A DNA stretch of 12,099 bases from Saprospiraceae bacterium UBA7328 (GTDB taxonomy: Bacteria > Bacteroidota > Bacteroidia > Chitinophagales > Saprospiraceae). The notes below the pieces were generated by a model that saw only the letters and a program-made list of their open reading frames with translations, searched no databases and was not told the DNA's origin. Made by a program: the position numbers and the translations under genes. Below are positions 1 to 7,020 of this stretch, one piece after another. Position 1 is the stretch's first letter; each line of letters begins with the position of its first letter. The stretch spans positions 1 through 12,099 of the forward strand of contig DKPS01000131.1 of the NCBI GenBank assembly GCA_002471345.1, written 5' to 3'.

Positions 1-644
1 AGTCTGGAGGTGCTATTTACAACAATAACTTGGGTGTATCTACCACTATAGATATGGCCAATACGATAATTGCCCTAAATATTGATGATGGTTCTGGACC
101 TGATATATATAAGGCCTCGGGGACAGTAATAGATAGAGGAGGAAATCTGATTTCTAATATAACTAGTGTGGAATCTGAATTGGACACTAGTACCTTATTG
201 GGCAGCGCATTGAACCCATTAGATCCACTTTTTATAATGGATGTGGACACTTTTAGCCTTCCCAATATATCTGGAAACTTGAGACTGGATTGTCAGTCTC
301 AAGCAATAGAAGCAGGTAATATAGACACAGCAGGCCTTGGCCTCGGTCTGATAGATCTAGATGACAAAACTCGAATTTTTGGTTCATTTATAGATATTGG
401 TGCTTATGAGAATCAACAACCAGAATGCCAGCTTCTTGATTTTATAGGAATTAAAGGGCAGGGAATGGTCTGCGAAGGCTCTAATACAGTTACATATGTA
501 TGCGAAGTAGAATATGCTTCAGGATACGAATGGTCTTACAATGGAATTGGAAGTTTCATAGGCGGAATAAATGGAACAGAGGCCAATCTGGATTTTACTG
601 GTGATGAATTGGGGGGGGGAACTAATCGTAATGGCATTCAATGA
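1..644 (+). CDS. Secreted beta-helix (choice-of-anchor Q type) surface protein, 5'-truncated by window, upstream part of a frameshifted gene
   Basis: The reading frame is already open at the window edge (codons in phase from base 3, beginning SGGAIYNNN), so the true start lies upstream. The translation shows the signature of choice-of-anchor Q / right-handed beta-helix proteins: GGAIYNN, then NTIIALN, a GPDIYKASGTVIDRGGNL rung, DPLF, SQAIEAGN and finally the DIGAYE closure. After that comes a PKD/Ig-like stretch (CEGSNTVTY...YEWSYNG). These families are secreted and probably sit on or outside the outer membrane. The frame stops at 642-644 after a short non-homologous tail (TNRNGIQ) created by nine G at 611-619. 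The missing half of the PKD-like domain continues in the frame beginning near 619, so this is one gene in two frames. No catalytic function can be assigned. Confidence 0.75.
   Translation, partial: SGGAIYNNNLGVSTTIDMANTIIALNIDDGSGPDIYKASGTVIDRGGNLISNITSVESELDTSTLLGSALNPLDPLFIMDVDTFSLPNISGNLRLDCQSQAIEAGNIDTAGLGLGLIDLDDKTRIFGSFIDIGAYENQQPECQLLDFIGIKGQGMVCEGSNTVTYVCEVEYASGYEWSYNGIGSFIGGINGTEANLDFTGDELGGGTNRNGIQ
611..619 (+). repeat. Poly-G tract (G9) at the frameshift site
   Basis: Nine consecutive G residues lie in an otherwise AT-rich coding sequence. The reading frame upstream and the sensible frame downstream differ by one base exactly here. Eight G (or eleven) would join them as L-G-G-E-L. 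Such tracts are classic sites of slipped-strand indels, and also of homopolymer base-calling errors. Confidence 0.85.
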
Positions 645-1032
645 AGTAGACACCATTTTTGATACCCTCACAGTAGTTGTTCTGGATCCTGTCATTTGCG
701 CACTTACAGAATGTGGTGTAGCTACTATTAATGTGACACAATCGCTCCTTGATTTTGGTATACCTCAAGATGTAAGGGCACAAGTCAACATAACCCTTTC
801 TGGAATTATTCCTGATGGAGATGTATACAGATTTTTTGCAGGAGATAATATAGTGTTGAGCCCTGGAATTGAAGTGGAGTTGGGAGCCATTTTAGAAGTT
901 GATATAGAAAATTGTTTTCCTCTAGGACTTGCTGAAGGAATCAATGAACGACTGAATTCCTCAGATACAAAAGAGAAGATTGAGTTGTTAAGACAACTTG
1001 AAATTTTGAAAAAGGATATGTTGAGAAACTGA
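619..1032 (+). CDS. Downstream part of the frameshifted surface protein: end of PKD-like domain and 3-coathanger-like C-terminal module
   Basis: This frame continues the upstream protein after the G9 tract. ELIVMAFNEVDTIFDTLTVVV completes the PKD/Ig-like beta-sandwich begun before the break. It is followed by DPVICALTEC and a segment near bases 780-915 (VNITLSGIIP, YRFFAGDNIVLSPGIEVELG, then an Asn-Cys). That segment resembles the 3-coathanger stack found at the C-termini of many Bacteroidota extracellular proteins. The last ~35 residues are a charged, likely helical tail (NERLNSSDTKEKIELLRQLE), not a typical type IX secretion sorting domain. The same frame is open back to an ATG at 571, but translation before ~619 is out of frame with the homologous protein, so I place the meaningful start at the tract. 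An independent start is possible but there is no signal peptide. Coathanger assignment is from memory of the family pattern and is moderate. Confidence 0.65.
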   Translation, partial: ELIVMAFNEVDTIFDTLTVVVLDPVICALTECGVATINVTQSLLDFGIPQDVRAQVNITLSGIIPDGDVYRFFAGDNIVLSPGIEVELGAILEVDIENCFPLGLAEGINERLNSSDTKEKIELLRQLEILKKDMLRN

Positions 1033-1150
1033 AATAGGTGACTTGAAGAGCACCCCTTTTTGAGTATGTAACATATTAGTGATTATCCAATGTTTTGATT
1101 GTCAACAGATTATAGTGTTAAAATTGTAATGGGTACATTTAAATATCTTG

Positions 1151-1158
1151 TATATTTA
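1151..1158 (+). promoter_or_regulatory. Candidate Bacteroidota -7 box (TATATTTA) for the IPTL-CTERM gene
   Basis: TATATTTA matches TAnnTTTG at seven of eight positions and would put the transcript start near 1165, about 14 nt before the GTG start. No convincing -33 TTTG at normal spacing (nearest TTG at 1123-1125, spacer 25), so this is tentative. Confidence 0.35.
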
Positions 1159-1178
1159 CGCCGTTAGAAAACTACACT

Positions 1179-1649
1179 GTGAGACCCCTGCTTACGATAA
1201 TACTTTTATTGTTTTGTGCATCATTGATTGCACAGCCTGAGACAATTCAGGTTACTGGGTGTACAAATAGTCCGCTTCCTACAGATTATAATGATATCTA
1301 TAATCTATCAAGTAATTCAACATGTTATATAGCTGCTAATAATCCAATGTTGATCCTACAATTAACTGGAGGGCAATGGCAATTTGGAGTATATATCAAT
1401 CCAACTGCAATTTCTTGTGTAGATGTACCTTTTACTATGACACCATTAAGTGATGATGGTCCTACAGATATTACATTAGCAACACTTGCCACAGGTGGTT
1501 CTACTGGCAACTGTGTTTCAGTGGTTAAAGTGGAAGCTGTACCGACTCTCGGTCAATGGGGAATAATCTCTTTAGCGCTTCTTCTTTTGTCGATTAGTAT
1601 AATCACTCTAAAGAAAACTCAGTTTAAATCTATGACATTTAAGATTTAA
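1179..1649 (+). CDS. Small exported protein with IPTL-CTERM-type C-terminal sorting/anchor signal
   Basis: This is a 156-residue protein starting at GTG; no ATG upstream in frame gives a better N-terminus, and GTG yields a complete signal peptide (MRPLLTIILLLFCASLIAQ, cleavage probably after the A-Q near residue 19). The mature part (20-120) has four cysteines (28, 49, 80, 112), enough for two disulfides, and no domain I recognise. Residues 121-146 are VPTLGQWG, a leucine/isoleucine-rich membrane segment and a Lys-Lys pair. This is the tripartite layout of IPTL-CTERM (consensus roughly IPTLxEWG), with conservative I-to-V and E-to-Q changes. The family is thought to be exported, held in the membrane by this segment and processed by a dedicated sortase-like protease; none is encoded in the window. 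A 13-residue tail follows the Lys-Lys, slightly longer than usual. Role unknown. The preceding gene is also a surface protein, but 146 bp and a candidate promoter separate them. Confidence 0.8.
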   Translation: MRPLLTIILLLFCASLIAQPETIQVTGCTNSPLPTDYNDIYNLSSNSTCYIAANNPMLILQLTGGQWQFGVYINPTAISCVDVPFTMTPLSDDGPTDITLATLATGGSTGNCVSVVKVEAVPTLGQWGIISLALLLLSISIITLKKTQFKSMTFKI

Positions 1650-1726
1650 AAAGAGTAACCAAAATCTTGAACTTATCTGTTCTCAGTTTGCTAGAAGGAT
1701 ATTAATAACCACTTTTTTAACTTCTG

Positions 1727-2782
1727 TTAATCATCGCTAATAGGAAATGTGTAATTCATCCCTTCATCAGGAACAATAAACTTATCCTCGTCAATTCTTT
1801 CTTTAGTTAGTGCTTTTTTTAGATCAATAATTGGAGTAAGCGGCCCATCATCGGCTAGTCCAAAGGTCCCAAAGTGCATAGCAAAACTTTGCTGAGATCT
1901 TACATCCTGATGAATTTTAACAGCTTCATCTGGAGATACATGAATTGGAGACATAAACCATCTAGGTAGGTAAGCTCCAATTGGAAGAAAAGAGATATCA
2001 ACTGGGCCAATTCTTTGACCAATAGTTTTGAAAATGTCACTATATCCAGTATCTCCAGCAAAATAAATGCTGTGATCTTTATATTTTAGAACATACCCTG
2101 TCCATAAAGTCTGATCTCTATCAAAAGCTCCTCGGCTCGAAAAATGATTGGCTGGCACAGCTGTTATTTTTAAGTCATCCATTATTGTGTTTTCCCACCA
2201 TCCTAAATTGATGGTTTTGTTACTGCCCCATTTTGAAATAATATGCTCCATACCTAGTGGTACCACAAATAAAGGATCAAAATCATTGATTAAATCTTTA
2301 ATTGTGTTTTCGTCTAAGTGATCATAGTGATTGTGACTGATTATAACTATATCGACCTCTTTTATTGCCTCATAATTTACTCCAGGTGGCCTCATTCTTT
2401 TAGGTCCAACAATTTGAGATGGACTGCATCTTTTACTCCAAACAGGATCCGTGAGGATTGTCATTTTTTCATATTGAATGAGAAAAGTACTATGATTCAC
2501 AAATGTGACATTAAGCCTGCCAGCTTCATTTATAGGTAAGGGTTCTTTTCTTACATAGGACTCATAATTTTCAGTCCATTTCTCTGCTTCTCTTGTAGTA
2601 AAGTACTTGAATACCTCAGGAAGGCCATTGGAAAATCGACCACTTGGATTAATAAAGGTTTTACCATTGAAATATTCTGATTTAGCTCCTTGATGTCCTT
2701 TTTCACTGAGTGTTAATCCTACAATAAAAAAGAAGACAATGATGGCAAGGATAACAACAGCAATAATCTTTAGGAAAGTCAT
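1727..2782 (-). CDS. Membrane-anchored MBL-fold metallo-hydrolase, NAPE-PLD-like (UlaG/lactamase_B_2 type)
   Basis: The 351-residue protein begins with one hydrophobic helix (residues 4-25), an uncleaved anchor or signal; no lipobox cysteine is present. The rest is a metallo-beta-lactamase fold. The metal ligands are H150/H152/D154/H155 in SHNHYDHLD, H213 in PANHFSSRG, D244 in FAGDTGY and H303 in AMHFGTF. The segment TDPVWSKRCSPSQIVGPKR, followed by a PPG turn, is characteristic of the branch related to N-acylphosphatidylethanolamine phospholipase D and COG2220 hydrolases. The expected activity is Zn-dependent phosphodiester or related ester hydrolysis, with the catalytic domain outside the inner membrane. 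The actual substrate cannot be read from sequence. It is convergent with the IPTL-CTERM gene (77 bp between stops). Its upstream region holds a strong inverted repeat. Confidence 0.85.
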   Translation of the reverse strand: MTFLKIIAVVILAIIVFFFIVGLTLSEKGHQGAKSEYFNGKTFINPSGRFSNGLPEVFKYFTTREAEKWTENYESYVRKEPLPINEAGRLNVTFVNHSTFLIQYEKMTILTDPVWSKRCSPSQIVGPKRMRPPGVNYEAIKEVDIVIISHNHYDHLDENTIKDLINDFDPLFVVPLGMEHIISKWGSNKTINLGWWENTIMDDLKITAVPANHFSSRGAFDRDQTLWTGYVLKYKDHSIYFAGDTGYSDIFKTIGQRIGPVDISFLPIGAYLPRWFMSPIHVSPDEAVKIHQDVRSQQSFAMHFGTFGLADDGPLTPIIDLKKALTKERIDEDKFIVPDEGMNYTFPISDD

Positions 2783-3129
2783 TCACTTAGTAGTTTCAGA
2801 AGGAACCAATTACAAGAGAACTTGTAAAGTTATAGAATCGAGCATCAAACTTGCATTGAAAATGAGAACGTGATGTAATTGGGCGGATATTTCTATGGTT
2901 CCCCTTAATTAAACTGGCTAGAATATATTTTTGTGCAATCTTTTCTATTTCTATGCCATTTTCTACTATAAGATGAACTCATACTTTCTAACTAATTTGA
3001 GATGTTTCTCTAAATTTTAACTTATAAAATTATATTTTGAACTTCTTGAAGTAATATCAAATATCCAAAATTGTGGGGTATACAATGAATGAAAAAGTCG
3101 GCTCAATGATTATGCAAAAAACAACTATT
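2783..3129. other. 347-bp AT-rich intergenic region between the hydrolase and the cyclase/TPR gene
   Basis: No supported coding sequence: the longest open stretches are a few to 26 codons and look random. The part nearest the hydrolase holds the inverted repeat at 2810-2827. A small palindrome (ACTTC-TT-GAAGT, 3041-3052) has arms too close to form a hairpin. I see no intrinsic terminator for the cyclase/TPR gene. Confidence 0.5.
2810..2832 (-). promoter_or_regulatory. Inverted repeat TTACAAG-N4-CTTGTAA overlapping a weak -7-like box, upstream of the hydrolase
   Basis: Perfect 7-bp arms (2810-2816 and 2821-2827) are separated by AGAA, 28 bp before the hydrolase start. On the minus strand TAACTTTA (2832-2825) resembles the TAnnTTTG -7 element with one mismatch and overlaps the distal arm by 3 bp. 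That is a natural position for a repressor site. It could instead form an RNA hairpin in the leader. Regulator unknown. Confidence 0.4.
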
Positions 3130-4533
3130 CTAAAGGGTTTTAAAGTATTCATATTTATCTTTTAAGTTGGTTAACAATTCTTCAAAACTATTATTGTCGT
3201 GCAAATTTTTAAGATTAGGATCTGATAGAATTAATGGATAATTTGGAAATCCAGTTGCAGCAGCTTTGTTTATCCATTCTACTGATTCCTTATTTTGATT
3301 CATCAAAGCAGAAGCAATTCCTAAATGATAATAAATGTGGTGAGCATGAATTAATTCAACTGAACTGCTTGTTGCTATTTTCATTTTGTCGTTAGCTTCT
3401 TTTTTTAGCCCTTGACTAGCAAGAATAATTGCATACACACTATTAAGATTAGCATTGTTTGGATTTAGAGATAAGTTTTCATCTAATATCTCTATTGCTT
3501 TCTCAGTTTTATCTAAATAAAAATAATTTAAAGATTTAAAGGATTGTGTTACCGATCGGTCAAAATCTTCAGGTATTTTTTCAAACTCTTTTAAGGCAGA
3601 TTCATATTTACCACTAAAAAGAAAAATTTCTCCAATGAATCTTCTTGCCCTTAAATTTCCTGGTTCAATTTTTAGACTCTTATAAGCATTTTGAAGTGCT
3701 TTATTGAATAATCCGATGTGTAATTGAACTAAAGACAATTGTTCATAACCAGTACTTAATTTGGGGCTTTTAATAATTGCATTAGTGAATTCTTTGATAG
3801 CCTCTTCATGCGCAAAATTGTAACTTTTACTCCAATAGAATTGACCCCGAATTATATGGGGGTAGGCGAGTTTTGGGTTCAGTGACAATGCTATCCCAGC
3901 TGTAGAATAGGCTTCTTTCTCCCATTTAGTATCGGATTCAAACGATAGAAACTTTCGCATATAACTTTTAGATAACCCATTGTAAGCATGGGCAAGTTTT
4001 GAATCATTTTCAATGGCTTTATTATAATATGTTATAGCTGTGTCAATATCAGAAAGAGTCTGCTTATTGTGATGGAATTCTCCCTTTAGATAAAAATTTA
4101 GTGCTTTAAGATTAGTTGTTAAATCCTTTTCCACCGCAGCTGGAGTTGATATTGAGATATTGTATATAAAAGCAACTCCAAGAAATGTGATTAATAAAAG
4201 AGTAAATTTTGTCCAAAATTTAGAAAAAATTGAGCTTGTGTTTACAATCTTTCCTTTCCCATTCATTTCTTTCACCATTGGGATAGACAAATTATCATTT
4301 GTGACTGCATATAAATCAATCATCCGATCTACGTTCTTGAATATAAAAGATCCAAGTTTTTGAGTTGTTATTTTTGGATGGTTTTTTATTTGTAAATAGA
4401 GGTCAGAACTAATTAATATTGAATTAGAAGAGCCCATAGATTCGATACGAGAAGCTAAATTCACCCCATTTCCGAATATGTCATTGTTCTTACGGACAAT
4501 TTCACCAATATGAATGCCAATTCGTAAAGGCAC
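3130..4533 (-). CDS. C-terminal part of a split class III nucleotide cyclase/TPR protein
   Basis: The open frame of 467 codons begins with a GTG that is really an internal Val codon (context PKVPLRIGIHIGE), so it is not a natural start. Residues 1-80 are the second half of a class III adenylate/guanylate cyclase domain. Visible are the purine-selecting Asp (D18 in NDIFG), the Asn and Arg of VNLASRIE (N25, R29) and the closing FKNVDRMIDLYAV strand. After a linker there is one membrane helix (about 107-126), then some 320 residues of helical repeats with TPR spacing (AITYYNKAIENDSKLAHAYN, LSLNPKLAYPHIIRG, LKIEPGNLRARRFIGEIFL, LSLNPNNANLNSVYAIIL). Intact relatives make a cyclic nucleotide at the inner membrane, with the TPR region as sensor or scaffold. 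Here the catalytic domain is split from its first half, so no activity is expected unless the break is a sequence error. Confidence 0.75.
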   Translation of the reverse strand: MPLRIGIHIGEIVRKNNDIFGNGVNLASRIESMGSSNSILISSDLYLQIKNHPKITTQKLGSFIFKNVDRMIDLYAVTNDNLSIPMVKEMNGKGKIVNTSSIFSKFWTKFTLLLITFLGVAFIYNISISTPAAVEKDLTTNLKALNFYLKGEFHHNKQTLSDIDTAITYYNKAIENDSKLAHAYNGLSKSYMRKFLSFESDTKWEKEAYSTAGIALSLNPKLAYPHIIRGQFYWSKSYNFAHEEAIKEFTNAIIKSPKLSTGYEQLSLVQLHIGLFNKALQNAYKSLKIEPGNLRARRFIGEIFLFSGKYESALKEFEKIPEDFDRSVTQSFKSLNYFYLDKTEKAIEILDENLSLNPNNANLNSVYAIILASQGLKKEANDKMKIATSSSVELIHAHHIYYHLGIASALMNQNKESVEWINKAAATGFPNYPLILSDPNLKNLHDNNSFEELLTNLKDKYEYFKTL

Positions 4534-4769
4534 TTTTGGATATTGATAGCACAGTTCAAAGCCTTTAGTGCACTTGAAAATAGTACAAGACTTCCATCAC
4601 CGTACATTTTTACTATTTCGCCATCAAAATTACTAGTTTCAGATTTTATGGTTTGTTCAAAATGAGAAAGCTTAGATAATGCATTTTCCTCGTCTTTTTG
4701 CATCATCATAGTATAACCTATTATATCTGCAAAGAAGATTATTGAAATATGCCTATCGATGTTTTTCAT
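4461..4769 (-). CDS. N-terminal half of the split class III cyclase
   Basis: MKNIDRHISIIFFADIIGYT opens a standard class III cyclase domain. D15 is the first metal-binding Asp, K54 the purine-selecting Lys, and D58 in MYGDGS the second metal Asp. Coding is sensible to about residue 78 (ALNCAINIQ). Beyond that the frame is wrong: the last ~24 residues, up to the stop at 4461, are a shadow of the downstream frame. The correct continuation (YPKVPLRIGIHIGE) is read in another frame starting near 4544. The two frames overlap rather than abut, so about seven residues expected between the helix ending CAINIQ and the LRIGIH strand are absent. Simple insertion or removal of one base would not restore a normal-length domain. 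All catalytic residues survive on both sides, so the break looks recent. Confidence 0.7.
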   Translation of the reverse strand: MKNIDRHISIIFFADIIGYTMMMQKDEENALSKLSHFEQTIKSETSNFDGEIVKMYGDGSLVLFSSALKALNCAINIQKCLYELAFILVKLSVRTMTYSEMG

Positions 4770-4892
4770 TCAAAAGCCTTCATTAACATTTAAGCAGAGA
4801 ATTGAATAAGTTGATATTCTCTAGGGATAGTCATAATTTACTCATGTTGTCAAAAGCAATAATACTTCAATGGCAAAGTATAGATTTAATTA

Positions 4893-4940
4893 GGCATCTT
4901 ATGTTATGCCAGCATTTTGAATAAACCTTGCTTTATTGAA
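4893..4940. repeat. Two adjacent inverted repeats between the cyclase gene and the small basic ORF
   Basis: GGCAT-N8-ATGCC (4893-4910) is followed by TTGAATAAA-N6-TTTATTGAA (4917-4940; nine-base arms with one mismatch). The second begins 4 nt beyond the stop codon of the small minus-strand gene and may mark the 3' end of its transcript, but no T-tract follows, so it is not a canonical terminator. Confidence 0.3.
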
Positions 4941-4944
4941 TCAA

Positions 4945-5049
4945 CTATGAACGATTAGCTTTTTGTGCTCTCTTTTCTGCTCTTTTTTCTTTTGGAGTTT
5001 TAGCAGCTTCTTTCTTCACTGCTTTCTTTGCGTCTTTGCCTTTTCCCAT
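4945..5049 (-). CDS. 34-residue Lys/Ala-rich small basic protein
   Basis: The ORF runs from ATG at 5049 to TAG at 4945. It starts MGKGKDAKKAVKKEAAK, contains TPKEKRAEKRAQK and ends ANRS. More than a third of the residues are Lys or Arg, with Ala and Glu making up most of the rest; there is no cysteine, tryptophan or hydrophobic core. It is probably a disordered or single-helix protein that could bind nucleic acid or ribosomes. Support for it being real: a perfect TAnnTTTG promoter element lies 26 bp upstream, the leader would be a normal ~19 nt, and the Lys codons use both AAA and AAG rather than forming a low-complexity run. I recall similar MGKGKDAKK-type short proteins in Bacteroidota but cannot verify this. 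It is divergent from typA. It is not ribosomal protein THX, which shares only the MGKG start. Confidence 0.6.
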   Translation of the reverse strand: MGKGKDAKKAVKKEAAKTPKEKRAEKRAQKANRS

Positions 5050-5074
5050 AATATTGATATTTATTTATTTGTAG

Positions 5075-5082
5075 CAAAGATA
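5075..5082 (-). promoter_or_regulatory. -7 promoter box (TATCTTTG) of the small basic protein
   Basis: TATCTTTG on the minus strand is an exact TAnnTTTG match, giving a transcript start near 5068 and a leader of about 19 nt. The -33 element is not obvious. It is divergent from the typA promoter ~85 bp away. Confidence 0.55.
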
Positions 5083-5165
5083 ACCCCTTATTTCCTATAG
5101 AGAAGAATTGAATTTCCTTATAGTCAAATCACTAATATATTTCCACATACCATAATATATACATG

Positions 5166-5173
5166 TACATTTG
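5166..5173 (+). promoter_or_regulatory. -7 promoter box (TACATTTG) of typA
   Basis: An exact TAnnTTTG match; TTTC at 5140-5143 with a 22-bp spacer could serve as a degenerate -33 box. The transcript would start near 5180, about 21 nt before the typA ATG. This placement also rules out a TTG start at 5171 inside the promoter. Confidence 0.6.
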
Positions 5174-5200
5174 CACCTTTTTTGGGAAAAATGCCATAAA

Positions 5201-6997
5201 ATGGACTTAAGAAATGTTGCTATTATCGCCCACGTAGACCACGGGAAAACTACTCTTGTAGATAAGATGTTGCATCAGGCTGAACTCTTCAGAGATAATC
5301 AAGAAGTAGGAGAACTTATTCTTGATAATAATGACCTAGAAAGGGAAAGAGGAATTACAATTCTTTCCAAAAATGTGTCAATTAGATATAAGGATACAAA
5401 GATTAATATCATCGATACTCCAGGTCACTCTGATTTTGGTGGTGAGGTTGAGCGAGTTTTGAATATGGCTGATGGAGTGATATTGATTGTAGATGCTTTT
5501 GAAGGCCCAATGCCGCAGACGAGATTCGTATTGCAAAAAGCTCTTGAATTAGGATTTAACCCAGTTGTGGTAGTGAATAAAGTGGATAAACCTAATTGTG
5601 ATCCAGAATTTGCCCAGGAGAAAGTGTTTGATCTCATGTTCTCTTTAGACGCCACTGAAAAACAGTTAGACTTTCCTACTGTATATGGATCTTCAAAAGA
5701 AGGATGGATGGGTGAAGATTGGCAAAAACCAACTGAGGATATTACTTTTCTTTTAGATACGATATTAAGCCACATCGATCCACCTAAAGAGAATCCTGGT
5801 ACACTTCAAATACAAATCAGTTCATTGGATTATTCTTCTTATACCGGAAGAATTGCAGTAGGAAGGGTAAATCGAGGCAGTATAAAAATGGGAGATAAAG
5901 TGACTATCGTTCAGCGTAATGGTGAATCGCATAAGTCTAGCATCAAAGAACTTTATACTTTCGAAGGACTGGGAAAAGAAAAAACGAAACTAGAAGTAAA
6001 AGCTGGAGAACTTGTAGCTATCACAGGATTAGAAAATTTTGATATTGGTGACACTATAGCAGATTTTGAAGACCCTGAAGCGATGGCTCCTATTACAGTC
6101 GACGAGCCATCTATGAGTATGCTGTTTACTATTAATAACTCTCCATTTTTTGGAAAGGAAGGGAAGTTTGTAACATCTAGACATATCCGAGAAAGATTAA
6201 TTAAGGAGACTGAAAAGAACTTAGCTCTAAAAGTAGAAGACACTGAATCTCCAGATAAATTTTTAGTGTATGGAAGGGGGATCCTTCACCTCTCAGTACT
6301 TGTAGAAACCATGAGAAGAGAAGGATATGAGTTACAATTGGGTCAACCTCAGGTAGTTATAAAAGAAATAGACGGGTTCAAGCATGAACCTATCGAGTTT
6401 TTGAATGTGAATGTATCAGAGGAGTTTTCCGGAAAAGTGATTGAAATTGTCACTTTAAGGAAAGGTGATATTGTGAATATTGAGAAAAGGGATGATAGAG
6501 TTAATCTTGAATTTAAAATAACAGCAAGAGGTTTAATAGGAATTACTAACCCCATACTTACGGCCACTCAAGGTGAGGCTGTAGTTTCTCATAGATTTCA
6601 TGGATACGAACCATGGAAAGGACAAATTGAAGAGCAAAGAAATGGAGCATTAATTTCAATGGAAACTGGAACTTCTATCCCCTTTTCTATAGATAAATTA
6701 CAAGATAGAGGTAAGTTTTTTATCGATCCAGGAGAAGAGGTATATACCGGTCAGGTTATCGGGGAAAACAATCGCCAAACTGATATTGTGGTCAATGTTA
6801 TAAAGACCAAGAAACTCTCAAATATGAGATCCTCAGGTGCTGATGACAAAACATCTATAGCTCCTGCTATCAAATTCTCATTAGAAGAAGCAATGGAATA
6901 TATAGGAGAGGATGAATATGTAGAAGTGACTCCTGAATCAATCAGACTACGTAAGATTCTATTGAATGAACACGATAGGAAGAGGGCGAGTAGGTAG
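5201..6997 (+). CDS. typA: Translational GTPase TypA/BipA
   Basis: The 598-residue protein is full length for the family (about 600). Start chosen at the ATG giving MDLRNVAIIAHVDHGKTT, the usual N-terminus; a longer in-frame TTG at 5171 lies in the promoter. The GTPase domain carries G1 AHVDHGKTT (10-18), G2 RERGITI (48-54), G3 DTPGH (72-76), G4 NKVD (126-129) and a G5-like GSSKEGW. It is followed by an EF-Tu-like barrel (from about 205), EF-G-like domains III and V (GRGILHLSVL, then FSGKVIEIVTLRKGDI) and the TypA-specific C-terminal domain with FSIDKLQDRGKFFIDPGEEVYTG split across its beta strands. TypA binds 70S ribosomes near the EF-G site and helps 50S assembly and growth under cold or other stress. 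The next gene starts 43 bp downstream on the same strand and may be co-transcribed. Confidence 0.97.
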   Translation: MDLRNVAIIAHVDHGKTTLVDKMLHQAELFRDNQEVGELILDNNDLERERGITILSKNVSIRYKDTKINIIDTPGHSDFGGEVERVLNMADGVILIVDAFEGPMPQTRFVLQKALELGFNPVVVVNKVDKPNCDPEFAQEKVFDLMFSLDATEKQLDFPTVYGSSKEGWMGEDWQKPTEDITFLLDTILSHIDPPKENPGTLQIQISSLDYSSYTGRIAVGRVNRGSIKMGDKVTIVQRNGESHKSSIKELYTFEGLGKEKTKLEVKAGELVAITGLENFDIGDTIADFEDPEAMAPITVDEPSMSMLFTINNSPFFGKEGKFVTSRHIRERLIKETEKNLALKVEDTESPDKFLVYGRGILHLSVLVETMRREGYELQLGQPQVVIKEIDGFKHEPIEFLNVNVSEEFSGKVIEIVTLRKGDIVNIEKRDDRVNLEFKITARGLIGITNPILTATQGEAVVSHRFHGYEPWKGQIEEQRNGALISMETGTSIPFSIDKLQDRGKFFIDPGEEVYTGQVIGENNRQTDIVVNVIKTKKLSNMRSSGADDKTSIAPAIKFSLEEAMEYIGEDEYVEVTPESIRLRKILLNEHDRKRASR

Positions 6998-7020
6998 GAA
7001 TGGCTAAGGTTTGGTTGCTG

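Noticed and set aside
1037..1061. GGTG-N10-CACC hairpin followed by CC and five T as terminator of the surface protein gene
   Set aside because: The stem is only 4 bp with a 10-nt loop; too weak to call.
1641..1668. AAGATTT-N14-AAATCTT between the IPTL-CTERM gene and the hydrolase as bidirectional terminator
   Set aside because: A/T-only stem starting inside the coding end, large loop and no T-tract.
3084..3164. 26-codon plus-strand ORF overlapping the 3' end of the cyclase/TPR gene
   Set aside because: It overlaps a well-supported gene antisense, has no promoter box and its composition looks random.
4945..5049. Small basic ORF as ribosomal protein THX (bTHX)
   Set aside because: Only the initial MGKG matches; the Gly/Arg-rich remainder of THX is absent.
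5171..5200. N-terminal extension of TypA from a TTG start
   Set aside because: It overlaps the -7 promoter box and adds ten residues not found in the family; the ATG at 5201 gives the standard N-terminus.
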